Assembly (NCBI GenBank): GCA_021733645.1
Contig: JAHREJ010000016.1
Span: 1 to 64,000, forward strand
Direction of reading: 5' to 3'
Source: Bacillus subtilis subsp. subtilis
GTDB lineage: Bacteria > Pseudomonadota > Gammaproteobacteria > Xanthomonadales > Xanthomonadaceae
Length of the DNA stretch: 64,000 nucleotides
Shown: one piece after another, positions 28,131 to 37,481 of the stretch
How the letters are laid out: every line of letters begins with the position of its first letter
Position numbering within the stretch: the first letter of the stretch is position 1
Notes under the pieces: generated by a model
Database searches by the model: none
Told to the model about the DNA's origin: nothing
What the model saw: the letters and a program-made list of their open reading frames with translations, nothing else
Position numbers and translations under genes: made by a program

Positions 28131-29081
28131 TCAGGTTTCGGTCGGTCGGGTCTGGCGCAGGAAATGCCCCGTCACCCACCACGCGCCCAGCCAGCCCAGC
28201 ACCACGGTGCCGACCAGCACGAACGATGAATGCAGCAGATCCAGCCCATGCAATACAAACGGGCTGGCATAACTTTCCGACAGCGCGGCCAGCGGCGGGC
28301 GCAGGGCCAGCCCGGCGGCACCGATCAGCGCCAACGCGACCGCGCCAGCGCCCAGTCCGTACCACGCGCCCAGGTACAGGAACGGACGGCGGATGAAACC
28401 ATCGCTGGCGCCCAGCAACTGCAGCACCCCGATTTCCTCGCGGCGCGCCTGGATGTCCAGCCGCACGGTATTGCCCACCACCAGCGCCGCGCCCAGGCCA
28501 AGCAGCACCGACAGCACCTGCACCAGGCGCGCGCCAAAGCCCAGCCACGCATCCAGGCGCTTGCGCCACAGTGCATCGTGTTGCACCAGGTCGGCCTGCG
28601 GCAGGCCCTCCAGCGACTGCGCCAGGCGCGCGTCATCGATGCCGGCCTTGGGGGTCACGATCAGCAGGGTGGGCAGCGGGTTGTCGTGCAGCGCATCGAT
28701 CGCCTCGCCCAACCCGGCCCCTTCGCGCAGCTCGGCCAGGCCCTGTTCGGGCGTCTGCACGGCAACGTTGGCCACGTCGGCACGGCCACGCAGCGTGTCG
28801 GCAAGCTGGCCGGCCGCCGCCGCATCGGTATCGGTTTTCAGGAACAGGTTGATGTCGCGCGACTGCTGCACGCTGCCGGCGAAATGTTTCAGGTTGTCCA
28901 GCGCGATCGACAGGCCCAGCGGCAACGCCAGGGCCAATGCCATCACCATGATGGTCAGCAGGGTGGCCCACGGCTTGCGCCATGCGCGCCCCAGGCTGAA
29001 CACCACGCTGTGGCCGTGGTGGTGCAGCCACACGCCCAGGCGCGACGGCGCGGCGGCTTCCTTGTTGGAGGGTGCGTTCAT
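28131..29081 (-). CDS. ftsX: Cell division protein FtsX
   Basis: A 316-residue membrane protein with an N-terminal cytoplasmic tail, a first helix (WATLLTIMVMALALALPLGLSIAL), a periplasmic domain of about 110 residues (DINLFLKTDTD ... VTPKAGI) and three C-terminal helices with RREEIGVLQLLGAS between them, the FtsX/MacB-type signature. With FtsE it forms the ABC complex that controls septal peptidoglycan hydrolysis. It overlaps ftsE by 4 bp. Confidence 0.95.
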   Translation of the reverse strand: MNAPSNKEAAAPSRLGVWLHHHGHSVVFSLGRAWRKPWATLLTIMVMALALALPLGLSIALDNLKHFAGSVQQSRDINLFLKTDTDAAAAGQLADTLRGRADVANVAVQTPEQGLAELREGAGLGEAIDALHDNPLPTLLIVTPKAGIDDARLAQSLEGLPQADLVQHDALWRKRLDAWLGFGARLVQVLSVLLGLGAALVVGNTVRLDIQARREEIGVLQLLGASDGFIRRPFLYLGAWYGLGAGAVALALIGAAGLALRPPLAALSESYASPFVLHGLDLLHSSFVLVGTVVLGWLGAWWVTGHFLRQTRPTET

Positions 29082-29764
29082 TCGGCCAGGTCCTGCGGCG
29101 AGATGTCGTCGATCAGCTTGCCGTGGTCCAGGATCAGCACGCGCTTGCGCATGTGCCGCAGCAGCGCCAGGTCGTGGCTGACCACCAGTACGCTGGTGCC
29201 GCGCTCGGGCAGTTCGGCGAACAGCGCCATGATTTCCGCCGCCAGGGTGGGGTCGAGATTGCCGGTGGGTTCGTCGGCCACCAGCAGCCGGGGTTCGCTG
29301 ACGATCGCCCGGGCGATGCCCACGCGCTGCTGCTCACCGGCCGACAACTGCGAGGGCAGCGCTTTTTCGCGGTGACCCAGGCCCATGCGTTCCAGCACCG
29401 AGCGCACCCGCTTGCCGATGTCGGCGCGGCGGGTACCACGCAGAATCAGCGGCAGGGCCACGTTCTCGGCGATGCTGCGGTCCATCAACAGGCGATGGTC
29501 CTGGTAGACCGCCCCCACCTCGCGCCGATGCCGCGGGATGTTGCCGCCACGCACCTTGAGCAGGTTGCGCTCATTGAAGATCACCGCGCCGCGGCTGGGC
29601 CGCTCGTCGAGGTGGATCAACTTGAGCAGGGTGCTCTTGCCCGCCCCGGAGTGACCGGTGACGAACAGCATTTCGCCGGGCGCGACATCGAAGCTGACGT
29701 CCACCAGTGCCTGGTGGCCGCCGGCATATTGTTTGCTGACATTGTCAAAACGCAGGACGCTCAT
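29078..29764 (-). CDS. ftsE: Cell division ATP-binding protein FtsE
   Basis: A 228-residue ABC ATPase. Walker A is GHSGAGKSTLLKLI, the signature LSAGEQQRVGIARAIV, Walker B LLVADEPTGNLDP, followed by the switch His (VVSHDL). The N-terminus MSVLRFDNVSKQYAGG is typical. It couples ATP hydrolysis to FtsX at the divisome. Immediately upstream are a GC-rich palindrome and the end of rhlB, so the ftsE promoter is probably close to 29765-29855. Confidence 0.97.
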   Translation of the reverse strand: MSVLRFDNVSKQYAGGHQALVDVSFDVAPGEMLFVTGHSGAGKSTLLKLIHLDERPSRGAVIFNERNLLKVRGGNIPRHRREVGAVYQDHRLLMDRSIAENVALPLILRGTRRADIGKRVRSVLERMGLGHREKALPSQLSAGEQQRVGIARAIVSEPRLLVADEPTGNLDPTLAAEIMALFAELPERGTSVLVVSHDLALLRHMRKRVLILDHGKLIDDISPQDLAE

Positions 29765-29813
29765 TCCCTGATTATGCAGGACCAGCGTGGCCGCGTGCAG
29801 ATGGGTCTCCGAG

Positions 29814-29842
29814 GGCAGTGCCGGCCGCGGGCCGGCACTGCC
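29814..29842. repeat. 13-bp palindrome between rhlB and ftsE
   Basis: GGCAGTGCCGGCC (29814-29826) and GGCCGGCACTGCC (29830-29842) form a perfect stem with a GCG loop. It lies 14 bp after the rhlB stop and upstream of ftsE. It resembles the GTAG-type REPs without the GTAG head and may weaken read-through. Confidence 0.65.
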
Positions 29843-29855
29843 TCAGGCGCCGGTC

Positions 29856-31613
29856 TTACGAACCCGACAGCATCCGGCGGATCTTGCGGCCGATGCGGGT
29901 CAGGAACGACGCGCCCGGATCGGCGGCCGGTGCGGCGGCGCGCATCGGCTTGGCCGTCACCTGCACCGGGGTCACCGCGCCGGTGGCGGCAGTGCCTTCG
30001 GTGCCTTCGACCGGACGGCCGTGGCGACGACGACGGCGCTTGCGCGGTGCGCGCTCGCCTTCCACTGCCGGGCTGCCGGCGGCGTTCGGGGCGGCATCGG
30101 CGTGCTGCACCGGAGCCACGGCTGCCTGCGGCTTCACCTCGCCCTCGGCGGCCACGGCCACGGCCACGGCGACGGCTTCGCCTTCCACACGCGGCTTGCG
30201 CTCGCGGCGCGGCTTGCCATCGGCACCGACAGCGCCGCTGCGCTCGCCCGGACCGCGACGTTCGCCACGGCCCCCGGCCGACGGCTTGCCGCCACGACCG
30301 CTGCTGCCACCGCCACGGCGCTGCTCTTCGGCCGCGCGTGCTTCACGCGCTTCGCGGAAGATCTGGCCGACGCTTTCATTATCGCCTTCCTCGCCCTCTT
30401 CACCCGGCTCGGCCGGGGCGCGCTCCGGACGCGGCAGCGAGGTCAGGATTTCGCTGGTGACTGCTTCCACCGGAATCTTCTGCTCGATGTAGGCCTCGAT
30501 GTCCGGCAGGCCCATCGCGTAGCGCTCGCAGGCGAAGCTGATCGCATCACCCTCTTCGCCCAGGCGCGCGGTACGACCGATGCGGTGCACGTAGTCTTCG
30601 GCATCGAAGGGCAGGTCGTAGTTGTAGACGTACTTGATGCCATCGATATGCAGGCCGCGCGCGGCCACGTCGGTGGCCACCAGGATTTCCAGCTGGCCTT
30701 TCTGGAAGCGGTTGAGCAGGCTCTCGCGCTTCTTCTGCGGCACATCGCCGGACAGCACGCCCACGCGGTAGCCGGCCTTTTCCAGCGAACGCGCCACGCG
30801 CTCGACAAACACCTTGGTGTTGACGAACACCATCGTGCGCGCGCCTTCGCTGCGCGACAGCAAGCCCAGCAGCAGCGGGATCTTCTCTTCGTCGGCCGGG
30901 AAGTACATGCGCTGGCGCACACGTGCGGCGGTGATCGATTCGCTTTCGACCACCAGCTTCTGCGGCTCGTTCATGTAGTCATAGGCCAGCTCCAGCACGC
31001 GGTGGCTGAGCGTGGCGCTGAACAGCAGGGTCTGGCGCGTGGTGCGCTCGGGCATGCGCCGCAGCAGGAAGCGGATGTCCTTGATGAAGCCCAGGTCGAA
31101 CATGCGGTCGGCTTCGTCCAGCACGCAGATTTCGCAGGCGTGCAGCGACACCACCTTGTGCTGCTTGACGTAATCGATCAGGCGGCCGGGGGTGGCGATG
31201 ATCACGTCCACGCCCTGCTGCAGGAGCTCGCGCTGCTTGTCGTAATCCACCCCGCCGTAGACCAGCGCGAAGCGCAGGCCCAGGTCCGAGCCGAACTTGA
31301 CCGCATCCTTGTGGATCTGGATGGCCAGCTCGCGGGTGGGGGCCAGGATCAGCGCGCGCGGATCTTCCGGCTTGCGATCGGCCAGCGCCGGGCGGGTCAG
31401 CAGCCGGTTCACCACCGCCACCAGGAAGGCCAGCGTCTTGCCGGTGCCGGTCTGTGCCTGGCCGGCGACGTCGCCGCCGGGCAGCGCGACCGGCAGGGTC
31501 AGCGCCTGGATGGGCGTGCAACGGGTGAATCCGGCTCCTTCAAGGCCGGCCTGCAGGGCCGGATGCAGCTCGAAGGAGGAAAAGGTCAAATCGGTCAGCG
31601 GTTTGTCGCTCAT
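29856..31613 (-). CDS. rhlB: ATP-dependent RNA helicase RhlB
   Basis: A 585-residue DEAD-box helicase. The start at ATG 31613 gives [41 protein letters not shown] (Q motif), AQTGTGKT (motif I), [35 protein letters not shown] (DEAD), FSATLS (SAT), then [19 protein letters not shown] and [15 protein letters not shown]. The last 180 or so residues are a basic, low-complexity tail ([21 protein letters not shown]) expected to bind RNA. RhlB works with RNase E in mRNA decay. A longer frame upstream is not conserved in type. Confidence 0.95.
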   Translation of the reverse strand: MSDKPLTDLTFSSFELHPALQAGLEGAGFTRCTPIQALTLPVALPGGDVAGQAQTGTGKTLAFLVAVVNRLLTRPALADRKPEDPRALILAPTRELAIQIHKDAVKFGSDLGLRFALVYGGVDYDKQRELLQQGVDVIIATPGRLIDYVKQHKVVSLHACEICVLDEADRMFDLGFIKDIRFLLRRMPERTTRQTLLFSATLSHRVLELAYDYMNEPQKLVVESESITAARVRQRMYFPADEEKIPLLLGLLSRSEGARTMVFVNTKVFVERVARSLEKAGYRVGVLSGDVPQKKRESLLNRFQKGQLEILVATDVAARGLHIDGIKYVYNYDLPFDAEDYVHRIGRTARLGEEGDAISFACERYAMGLPDIEAYIEQKIPVEAVTSEILTSLPRPERAPAEPGEEGEEGDNESVGQIFREAREARAAEEQRRGGGSSGRGGKPSAGGRGERRGPGERSGAVGADGKPRRERKPRVEGEAVAVAVAVAAEGEVKPQAAVAPVQHADAAPNAAGSPAVEGERAPRKRRRRRHGRPVEGTEGTAATGAVTPVQVTAKPMRAAAPAADPGASFLTRIGRKIRRMLSGS

Positions 31614-32145
31614 GTGTCCGTCTTGGTAAGGCCTGCCCGGCCTTGGTGCGCGGGAGGCTTGCAATCTTGGGGGGCACCGCCGCCATTGCGGGCCCTGCGC
31701 CGGGTTGGGCGGGGCCGGACCAACCGGTCCCGGGCGCCGCACAATGCCCCAGTTTAGCGCAATGTCAGCGCCAAACCGTTCAGGTCTGTCGCAGCACCCC
31801 TCGAGACGCCTCCCCGGGGCCCGTTTTCACCGCGTTCACGGCGCTTTCCGGCAGTTGAACAGCCTTGGCGGCGGCGCTGGAAGCCCCCCGCCACCGCCCG
31901 CATATCCACCTCAGCTGCCCGGCCAGGGCGGCGCGCCAACGACGGGATGCTCGGTTCCAACCTGCCCCTGTCCGCCCACGACGATAGGGGTACACTGCCC
32001 GCCGTGAGCGACCAGGCATCCACCTGGCGCACCGCTGGCCGCCCTCGCGGCCACGAGGCAGCAGACGCGGATGGCACCGTTGCGGTGGCGTCCAAATTCA
32101 ACCTCCTCCGGCCCGGCCGGGTGCATTTCCAGACGAGAAACCAAG
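31614..32145. other. Divergent promoter region between rhlB and trxA
   Basis: About 530 bp with open frames on both strands but no recognisable protein. It should hold the rhlB and trxA promoters. It contains GC-rich tracts at 31860-31930. No clear terminator or repeat is seen. Confidence 0.5.
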
Positions 32146-32475
32146 ATGAGCGACAAGGTTGTACATGTCGGCGATGCCGACTTCGATAGCGCAGTGCTGA
32201 ATTCCAAGGAACCGGTGCTGGTCGATTTCTGGGCCGAGTGGTGTGGTCCCTGCAAGATGATCGCCCCCGCCCTGGATGAACTGGCCGACGCCTACAACGG
32301 CCGCGCCAAGATCGCCAAGGTCAACGTGGACCAGAACCGCGCACTGGCCGCCAAGTACCACGTGCGCTCGATCCCGATGCTGCTGGTGTTCAAGGACGGC
32401 CAGGTCCAGGCGCAGCAGATCGGCGCGGTCGGCAAGGCCCAGCTGGCCGGCATGCTGGACAAGGCGCTGGCCTGA
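32146..32475 (+). CDS. trxA: Thioredoxin 1
   Basis: A 109-residue thioredoxin with the active site [13 protein letters not shown] and the cis-proline loop [11 protein letters not shown]; the N-terminus [15 protein letters not shown] and the C-terminal [11 protein letters not shown] helix are typical. It reduces protein disulfides with thioredoxin reductase. The ATG at 32146 is preceded by a purine-rich GAGAAACCAAG. rho follows 221 bp downstream in the same direction, the trxA-rho order of many gammaproteobacteria. Confidence 0.97.
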   Translation: MSDKVVHVGDADFDSAVLNSKEPVLVDFWAEWCGPCKMIAPALDELADAYNGRAKIAKVNVDQNRALAAKYHVRSIPMLLVFKDGQVQAQQIGAVGKAQLAGMLDKALA

Positions 32476-32696
32476 TCGCAGCCGGCAGCCGGCACCCGCC
32501 GGCTGCCCGCGGGCCTTCGCCCGCATGAATGACCCTGCCCCACCCGGCTTGCGCGCCGCCGCGAGCCGGTGTTAGTGTCGGCAGCATCCGGCCGCATTCG
32601 CGCGCCGCATCTTCTGGACGACGTTCTTTCCAGAATCCTTTCCCAACGTTCGCTGCCCTGCCGGGCGCTCGCACCTTCTAGCGAGGAATCCAGCAC

Positions 32697-34478
32697 TTGT
32701 CCGATATCACTACTTCCGAACCCGGGAGCGCCGACGCGCCCGCCGAGAAGCGCGTGCGCAAGCCGCGCGTCGCCAAGGCCGCCGCCAACACCGCTGCCGA
32801 GGCGGGTTCTCCCCCCGCACAACCTGTTCTGCCCCTGGCTGCCGCGTCTGACGCGCCGGCGCCGGTCGCCGCTTCGTCGGCGCCGCAGCAGGCACCGGCC
32901 GCTTCGGCCGGCGAATCGTCGTCTGCCCAGGGCGGAGCGCAGCAGGACACCGGCGACGGTGGCCAGCGCAACCCCAATGGCAACAATGCCGCCAAGGGCG
33001 GGCAAAACCCGTACCAGCAGGGCCAAGGCCAGAACCAGGGCCAGGGCCAGGGCCAAGGTCAGGGCCAAGGCAACCGCCGCGACCGTTTCCGCAATCGCCG
33101 CGACCGCAACCGCGGTGGCGATCGCTACAACGACGACGGCATGCCGCAGGACAACAACGAGCCGCAGCAGCCGTTCGTGCGCAGCCAGCAGGCCAACGTG
33201 CCCGAAGGCTTCCCGGTCTATTCGCTGAGCGACCTCAAGCGCATGCCGGCGCAGAAGCTGCTGGAGATCGCCGAGCAGCTGCAGATTTCCGAAGGCGTGG
33301 CGCGTGCGCGCAAGCAGGACGTGATCTTCGCCCTGCTCAAGGTGCTTACCCGCCACGGCGACGGCGTGGCCGCTGACGGCGTGCTGGAAATCCTGCCGGA
33401 CGGCTTCGGTTTCCTGCGCGCCGCCGAAGCCAGCTACCTGGCCGGCCCGGACGATACCTATATTTCGCCCAGCCAGATCCGCCGCTTCAACCTGCGCACC
33501 GGCGATCACCTGTCCGGCCGCATCCGCTTCCCCAAGGACGGCGAGCGTTACTTCGCGCTGTCCATCGTGGACACCATCAATGGTGAACCGCTGGAAGCGT
33601 CCAAGAACAAGGTGCTGTTCGAGAACCTGACCCCGCTGTTCCCGCGCAAGCGCTTCACCCTGGAACGCGGCAACGGTTCGTCCGAAGACATCACCGGCCG
33701 CATCCTCGACCTGATGGCACCGCAGGGCAAGGGTCAGCGTTCGCTGATCGTGTCCCAGCCCAAGGCCGGCAAGACGATGATGATGCAGCAGGTGGCCACG
33801 GCGATCACCACCAACCACCCGGACGTGCACCTGATCGTGCTGCTGATCGATGAGCGCCCGGAAGAAGTGACCGAAATGCAGCGCACCGTGCGCGGCGAGG
33901 TCATCAGCTCCACCTTCGACGAGCCCGCCGCACGCCACGTGCAGGTGGCCGAAATGGTGATCGAGCGGGCCAAGCGCCTGGTCGAACACAAGAAGGACGT
34001 GGTGATCCTGCTCGACTCGATCACCCGCCTGGCACGTGCCTACAACAACGTGGTGCCCAGCTCCGGCAAGGTGCTCACCGGTGGTGTGGACGCCAACGCC
34101 CTGCACCGTCCGAAGCGCTTCTTCGGCGCCGCGCGCAACGTGGAGGAAGGCGGCAGCCTGACCATCATCGCCACCGCGCTGGTGGATACCGGCAGCAAGA
34201 TGGACGAGGTGATCTACGAAGAGTTCAAGGGCACCGGCAACAGCGAAGTGCACCTGAGCCGTCGCATCTCTGAAAAGCGCGTGTTCCCGGCGATCGACAT
34301 CAACCGCTCGGGCACCCGCCGCGAAGACCTGCTGATCGAACCGGAACTGCTGCAGAAGATCTGGATCCTGCGCAAGCTGCTGCATCCGATGGATGAAATG
34401 GCCGCGATGGAGTTCCTGCTCGACAAGATGAAGAACACCAAGTCCAACGACGAGTTCTTCGGTTCGATGAAGCGCTGA
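32697..34478 (+). CDS. rho: Transcription termination factor Rho with extended disordered N-terminus
   Basis: A 593-residue Rho, well above the usual 420 or so. Residues 1 to about 173 are a low-complexity extension rich in Ala, Pro, Gln and Gly, with a GQ tract at 108-125 (encoded by a CAGGGC hexamer run at 33018-33071) and a basic [16 protein letters not shown] segment. The conserved core starts at [11 protein letters not shown] and carries the cold-shock-like RNA fold ([10 protein letters not shown]), Walker A PKAGKT, Walker [14 protein letters not shown] and the hexamer C-terminus. The probable start is TTG at 32697 with GAGGAA upstream. A terminator follows. Confidence 0.96.
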   Translation: MSDITTSEPGSADAPAEKRVRKPRVAKAAANTAAEAGSPPAQPVLPLAAASDAPAPVAASSAPQQAPAASAGESSSAQGGAQQDTGDGGQRNPNGNNAAKGGQNPYQQGQGQNQGQGQGQGQGQGNRRDRFRNRRDRNRGGDRYNDDGMPQDNNEPQQPFVRSQQANVPEGFPVYSLSDLKRMPAQKLLEIAEQLQISEGVARARKQDVIFALLKVLTRHGDGVAADGVLEILPDGFGFLRAAEASYLAGPDDTYISPSQIRRFNLRTGDHLSGRIRFPKDGERYFALSIVDTINGEPLEASKNKVLFENLTPLFPRKRFTLERGNGSSEDITGRILDLMAPQGKGQRSLIVSQPKAGKTMMMQQVATAITTNHPDVHLIVLLIDERPEEVTEMQRTVRGEVISSTFDEPAARHVQVAEMVIERAKRLVEHKKDVVILLDSITRLARAYNNVVPSSGKVLTGGVDANALHRPKRFFGAARNVEEGGSLTIIATALVDTGSKMDEVIYEEFKGTGNSEVHLSRRISEKRVFPAIDINRSGTRREDLLIEPELLQKIWILRKLLHPMDEMAAMEFLLDKMKNTKSNDEFFGSMKR

Positions 34479-34497
34479 ACCGCGCAGCATCCGAACC

Positions 34498-34528
34498 GGA
34501 AAAGGCCCCGCATCGCGGGGCCTTTTCC
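34498..34528 (+). terminator. Rho-independent terminator after rho
   Basis: GGAAAAGGCCCCGC, ATC loop, GCGGGGCCTTTTCC: a perfect 14-bp stem whose distal T-run ends transcription on the plus strand, 19 bp after the rho stop. Confidence 0.92.
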
Positions 34529-34755
34529 GTTCCGGGGCAGCCGTCGCCGGCGGGGACCGCGGCGACGGCCTGGGGCCGGGCCGACCGGCGGGCGTGGCTG
34601 CAGCTCTGGCTGCTGCAGCGCCGCACGGAAATGACAGACGCGCCACAAGCCACCGTGGCATGGCAACATCCGCCTGCATCGGCAACACCCCTACCCGACC
34701 GGCGCATTACCATCTGCATCAGCCGACCGGCCCCACTCAGAGGATCCACCGCACC

Positions 34756-35763
34756 ATGCGTAGTCGAATCGAGGATGTCGCCGCGGTTGCGGGCGTTTCG
34801 ATCAAGACCGTGTCCCGCGTGCTCAACAACGAGCCGAACGTCCGCGCCGAAACCCGCGAACGGGTGACCGCGGCGGTGGCGCGGCTGGGCTACAAGCCCA
34901 ATCTGTCGGCGCGCAGCCTGGCCGGGCAGCGTTCCTATGCCCTGGCACTGGTCTACAACAACCCCTCGCGCAACTACCTGATGGAAATCCAGAACGGCAT
35001 GCTGGAGGCCTGCCATGCCACCCACTACAACCTGATCCTGGGGCCGGTGGGCGTGGGCCGCAGCACCCTGCCCGACCTGGCCGCGCTGTTTGAGAATTCG
35101 CGCCCGGATGGCGTGGTGCTGATTCCGCCGCTCACCGATGACGCGGTGGTGTTGGCCTACCTGGAAGAGCACGAGATTCCGTTCTCCAGCATCGCCCCGC
35201 GCCATCCGGACGGTCGCATCGGGGTGCGCATGGACGAGACCACCGCAGTGGTGGAACTGATCGGCCACCTGGTGGCGCAGGGCCATCGCCGCATCGGCCA
35301 CATCAAGGGGCCGCGCGCGCACGGTGCGTGCCAATGGCGCCTGGCCGGTTACCGCCAGGCCCTGCGTGAACACGGCATCGCCTACGATCCGGCGCTGGTG
35401 GTCAACGGGCAGTTTTCGTTCGAATCGGGCATCGAGGCGGCCAACGCGCTGCTGGACCTGCCCGAGCCGCCGACGGCGATCTTCGCCGCCAACGACGACA
35501 TGGCCGCCGCGGTATACCGCGTGGCCGGCCAGCGTGGGCTGCGCGTGCCCAAAGATCTGTCGGTGTGCGGGTTCGACGATACGCCCATCGCCGGGCATAT
35601 CTATCCGGCGTTGACCACGGTACGCCAGCCAACCTCGCGCATGGGGACGCTGGCCACCGAACAACTGATCGAGCGCATCCGCTCACCCAAAGCCGGCCGC
35701 ATGGTCACGGTGGACCATGCGGTGCTGGTGCGCGAATCCACCCATGCACCGCGGCGGCGCTGA
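34756..35763 (+). CDS. LacI-family transcriptional regulator of the sugar locus
   Basis: A 335-residue LacI protein. The helix-turn-helix and hinge are RIEDVAAVAGVSIKTVSRVLNNEPNVRAETRERVTAAVARLGYKPN; the periplasmic-binding-type core includes LILGPVG, GVVLIPPL, AIFAANDDMAAAVY and LSVCGFDDTPIAG, and the effector pocket looks intact. It is convergent with the MFS gene (21 bp apart). The palindromes found between the MFS and receptor genes are its likely operators. ATG 34756 gives the family-typical N-terminus. Confidence 0.92.
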   Translation: MRSRIEDVAAVAGVSIKTVSRVLNNEPNVRAETRERVTAAVARLGYKPNLSARSLAGQRSYALALVYNNPSRNYLMEIQNGMLEACHATHYNLILGPVGVGRSTLPDLAALFENSRPDGVVLIPPLTDDAVVLAYLEEHEIPFSSIAPRHPDGRIGVRMDETTAVVELIGHLVAQGHRRIGHIKGPRAHGACQWRLAGYRQALREHGIAYDPALVVNGQFSFESGIEAANALLDLPEPPTAIFAANDDMAAAVYRVAGQRGLRVPKDLSVCGFDDTPIAGHIYPALTTVRQPTSRMGTLATEQLIERIRSPKAGRMVTVDHAVLVRESTHAPRRR

Positions 35764-35784
35764 GGGCGTCGCCGCGCATGCCGT

Positions 35785-37056
35785 TCACTCGGTGGGGCGT
35801 GCGCCCCGCCAGGCATAGAACACGATGTACAGGTAGCACGCCATCGGCAGCAGGAAGGACAGCTGCAGGCCATGCCGATCGGCCAGCCAGCCCATCGCCA
35901 GCGGCACGACGGCACCGCCCACGATGGCCATCACCAGCAGGCTGGAGCCCTGCCCGGTCAACGCGCCCAGGCGGCTGATGGCCAGCGCGAAGATGGTGGG
36001 GAACATGATCGAGTTGAACAGGCCGATGCTGACCACCGCCCACTTGGCCAGCCCGCCGCCGGCCAGCATGGTGATCGCCAGCAGCGCCATCACCACCAGC
36101 GCGAACACGCCCAGCAGGCGACGCGGATCCAGCCGTGCCAGCAGCACCGTGCCTACCAGGCGGCCGGCCAACGCACCGCCCCAGTACAGCGACACGTAAC
36201 GCGTGGCTTCCTGCTCGGTCAGCCCGTCGCCGATGCCGGGCATCGACAGGAAGTTGACCAGCACGCTGCCGATGGAGACCTCGGCCCCCACGTAGAAAAA
36301 GATCGCCAACACACCGTAACGCAGGTGCCGATGGCGCAGCGCATCGCGCAACCGGCCGCCACTGGCCCCCTCTTCCACGCCGGGAATGGCTGGCAGGCGG
36401 AACATCCAGATCGCCGCGGCCAGCACGAACAGCACCACGGCCAACCCGAAGTAGGGCAGCTGCACCGATTGCGCCTCGGCCGCCCGATAGGCCAGCGCCT
36501 CGGCCTGCGGCAGCAGTGCCAGTGCCGCGTCGGTGCGCGGTTCTGCCGATAGGATCAGCAGCCCGCCAAACAGCGGCGCCAGCGTGGTACCGAGTGCGTT
36601 CATCGACTGCGCCAGGGTCAGCCGGCTGGACGCGGTCTGTTCCGGGCCCAGCAGTGCCACGTACGGATTGGCTGCCACCTGCAGCACGGTGATGCCGGTG
36701 GCCAACACAAACAACGCCGCCAGGAACAGGCCGTACACATGAGCATGCGCGGCCGGCCAGAACAGCAGCGCGCCCACCCCGGCGATGGCCAGCCCGGCCA
36801 CGATGCCTCGCTTGTAACCCACTGCGGCCACCAGCCGGCCGGCCGGCAGCGACATCAGGAAATACGCGCCGAAGAAGGTGAACTGCACCAGCATCGCCTG
36901 CACCCAGGTCAGCGCGAAGGCGGCCTTGAGATGCGGGATCAGGATGTCGTTGAGGCAGGTCAGAAACCCCCACATGAAGAAGATGGCGGTGACCACCGCC
37001 AGTGCCACGCCATTGCCTTGCACATGTTGCCCGCGAACGGCAGCAGGGTTGTCCAT
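35785..37056 (-). CDS. FucP/GluP-type MFS sugar transporter
   Basis: A 423-residue, 12-helix major facilitator. The segment LAVVTAIFFMWGFLTCLNDILIPHLKAAF, the VQFTFFGAYFLMSLPAGRLV loop and the ATGITVLQVAANPYVALLGPE region are characteristic of the fucose/glucose/galactose:H+ symporter group; xanthomonad members import N-acetylglucosamine, sucrose or glucose. ATG 37056 has a GAAGGA site 8 bases upstream. It is divergent from the TonB receptor, so the two share a control region. Confidence 0.9.
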   Translation of the reverse strand: MDNPAAVRGQHVQGNGVALAVVTAIFFMWGFLTCLNDILIPHLKAAFALTWVQAMLVQFTFFGAYFLMSLPAGRLVAAVGYKRGIVAGLAIAGVGALLFWPAAHAHVYGLFLAALFVLATGITVLQVAANPYVALLGPEQTASSRLTLAQSMNALGTTLAPLFGGLLILSAEPRTDAALALLPQAEALAYRAAEAQSVQLPYFGLAVVLFVLAAAIWMFRLPAIPGVEEGASGGRLRDALRHRHLRYGVLAIFFYVGAEVSIGSVLVNFLSMPGIGDGLTEQEATRYVSLYWGGALAGRLVGTVLLARLDPRRLLGVFALVVMALLAITMLAGGGLAKWAVVSIGLFNSIMFPTIFALAISRLGALTGQGSSLLVMAIVGGAVVPLAMGWLADRHGLQLSFLLPMACYLYIVFYAWRGARPTE

Positions 37057-37125
37057 TGCATGTCCTTCAATAGGGGAAAGCCAGCCACGCGGCGGCCACA
37101 CATGGAACCCGCTTCGTCATCGATT

Positions 37126-37139
37126 GTCCAGCGCTGTCA
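37126..37139 (-). promoter_or_regulatory. LacI-type operator candidate A
   Basis: Read on the minus strand this is TGACAGCGCTGGAC, identical over 14 bases to site B in opposite orientation. The core CAGCGCTG is a perfect palindrome, as LacI-family operators have. It lies 70 bp upstream of the MFS start. Confidence 0.65.
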
Positions 37140-37316
37140 GTCAAACAGTCATGCGCGCCATCGCCGTGGCCACCGCCTCCTGGGATGTACTTCGCGCAGT
37201 TTCGTTCTGCACTGCACAACGCGCTGCACCGGCTGAATCCGCAGCGCCATGCCGCCCCGAAAATGCCCGGCAGTGCCTGTACCACTGGGTTTGGCCGGCA
37301 TTGCGCGGGCTGCAGA

Positions 37317-37330
37317 TGACAGCGCTGGAC
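37317..37330 (+). promoter_or_regulatory. LacI-type operator candidate B
   Basis: TGACAGCGCTGGAC, the same 14-mer as site A but inverted, about 150 bp upstream of the TonB receptor start. Confidence 0.65.
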
Positions 37331-37374
37331 CTGGCGCACCGACAGGCCGGAGGGCCGGTCGCCAGGGCGTTTGT

Positions 37375-37388
37375 TGACAACGCTGTCA
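37375..37388 (+). promoter_or_regulatory. LacI-type operator candidate C
   Basis: TGACAACGCTGTCA is a near-perfect 14-bp palindrome (one mismatched pair) and the best-conserved of the three sites. It lies about 93 bp before the receptor start. It resembles operators I recall for N-acetylglucosamine LacI regulators in Caulobacter and Xanthomonas, which is not checked here. Confidence 0.7.
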
Positions 37389-37481
37389 GGCATGGCTCCC
37401 AATCCGGCCAGGTATGCAGTTGCACCGTGCCATCACGCTGTAGGAACGCCATTACCGAATTCCCTGGGGAGGGAGCTTTCC

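Larger units (their letters stand above)
37057..37481. promoter_or_regulatory. Control region between MFS transporter and TonB receptor
   Basis: This 425-bp divergent region contains no gene and carries three copies of a 14-bp palindromic motif (listed separately), one near the MFS end and two towards the receptor. It must contain both promoters. Confidence 0.7.

Noticed and set aside
31614..32145. Open frames in the rhlB-trxA gap as genes
   Set aside because: Frames on both strands overlap one another, lack ribosome sites and show no family pattern.
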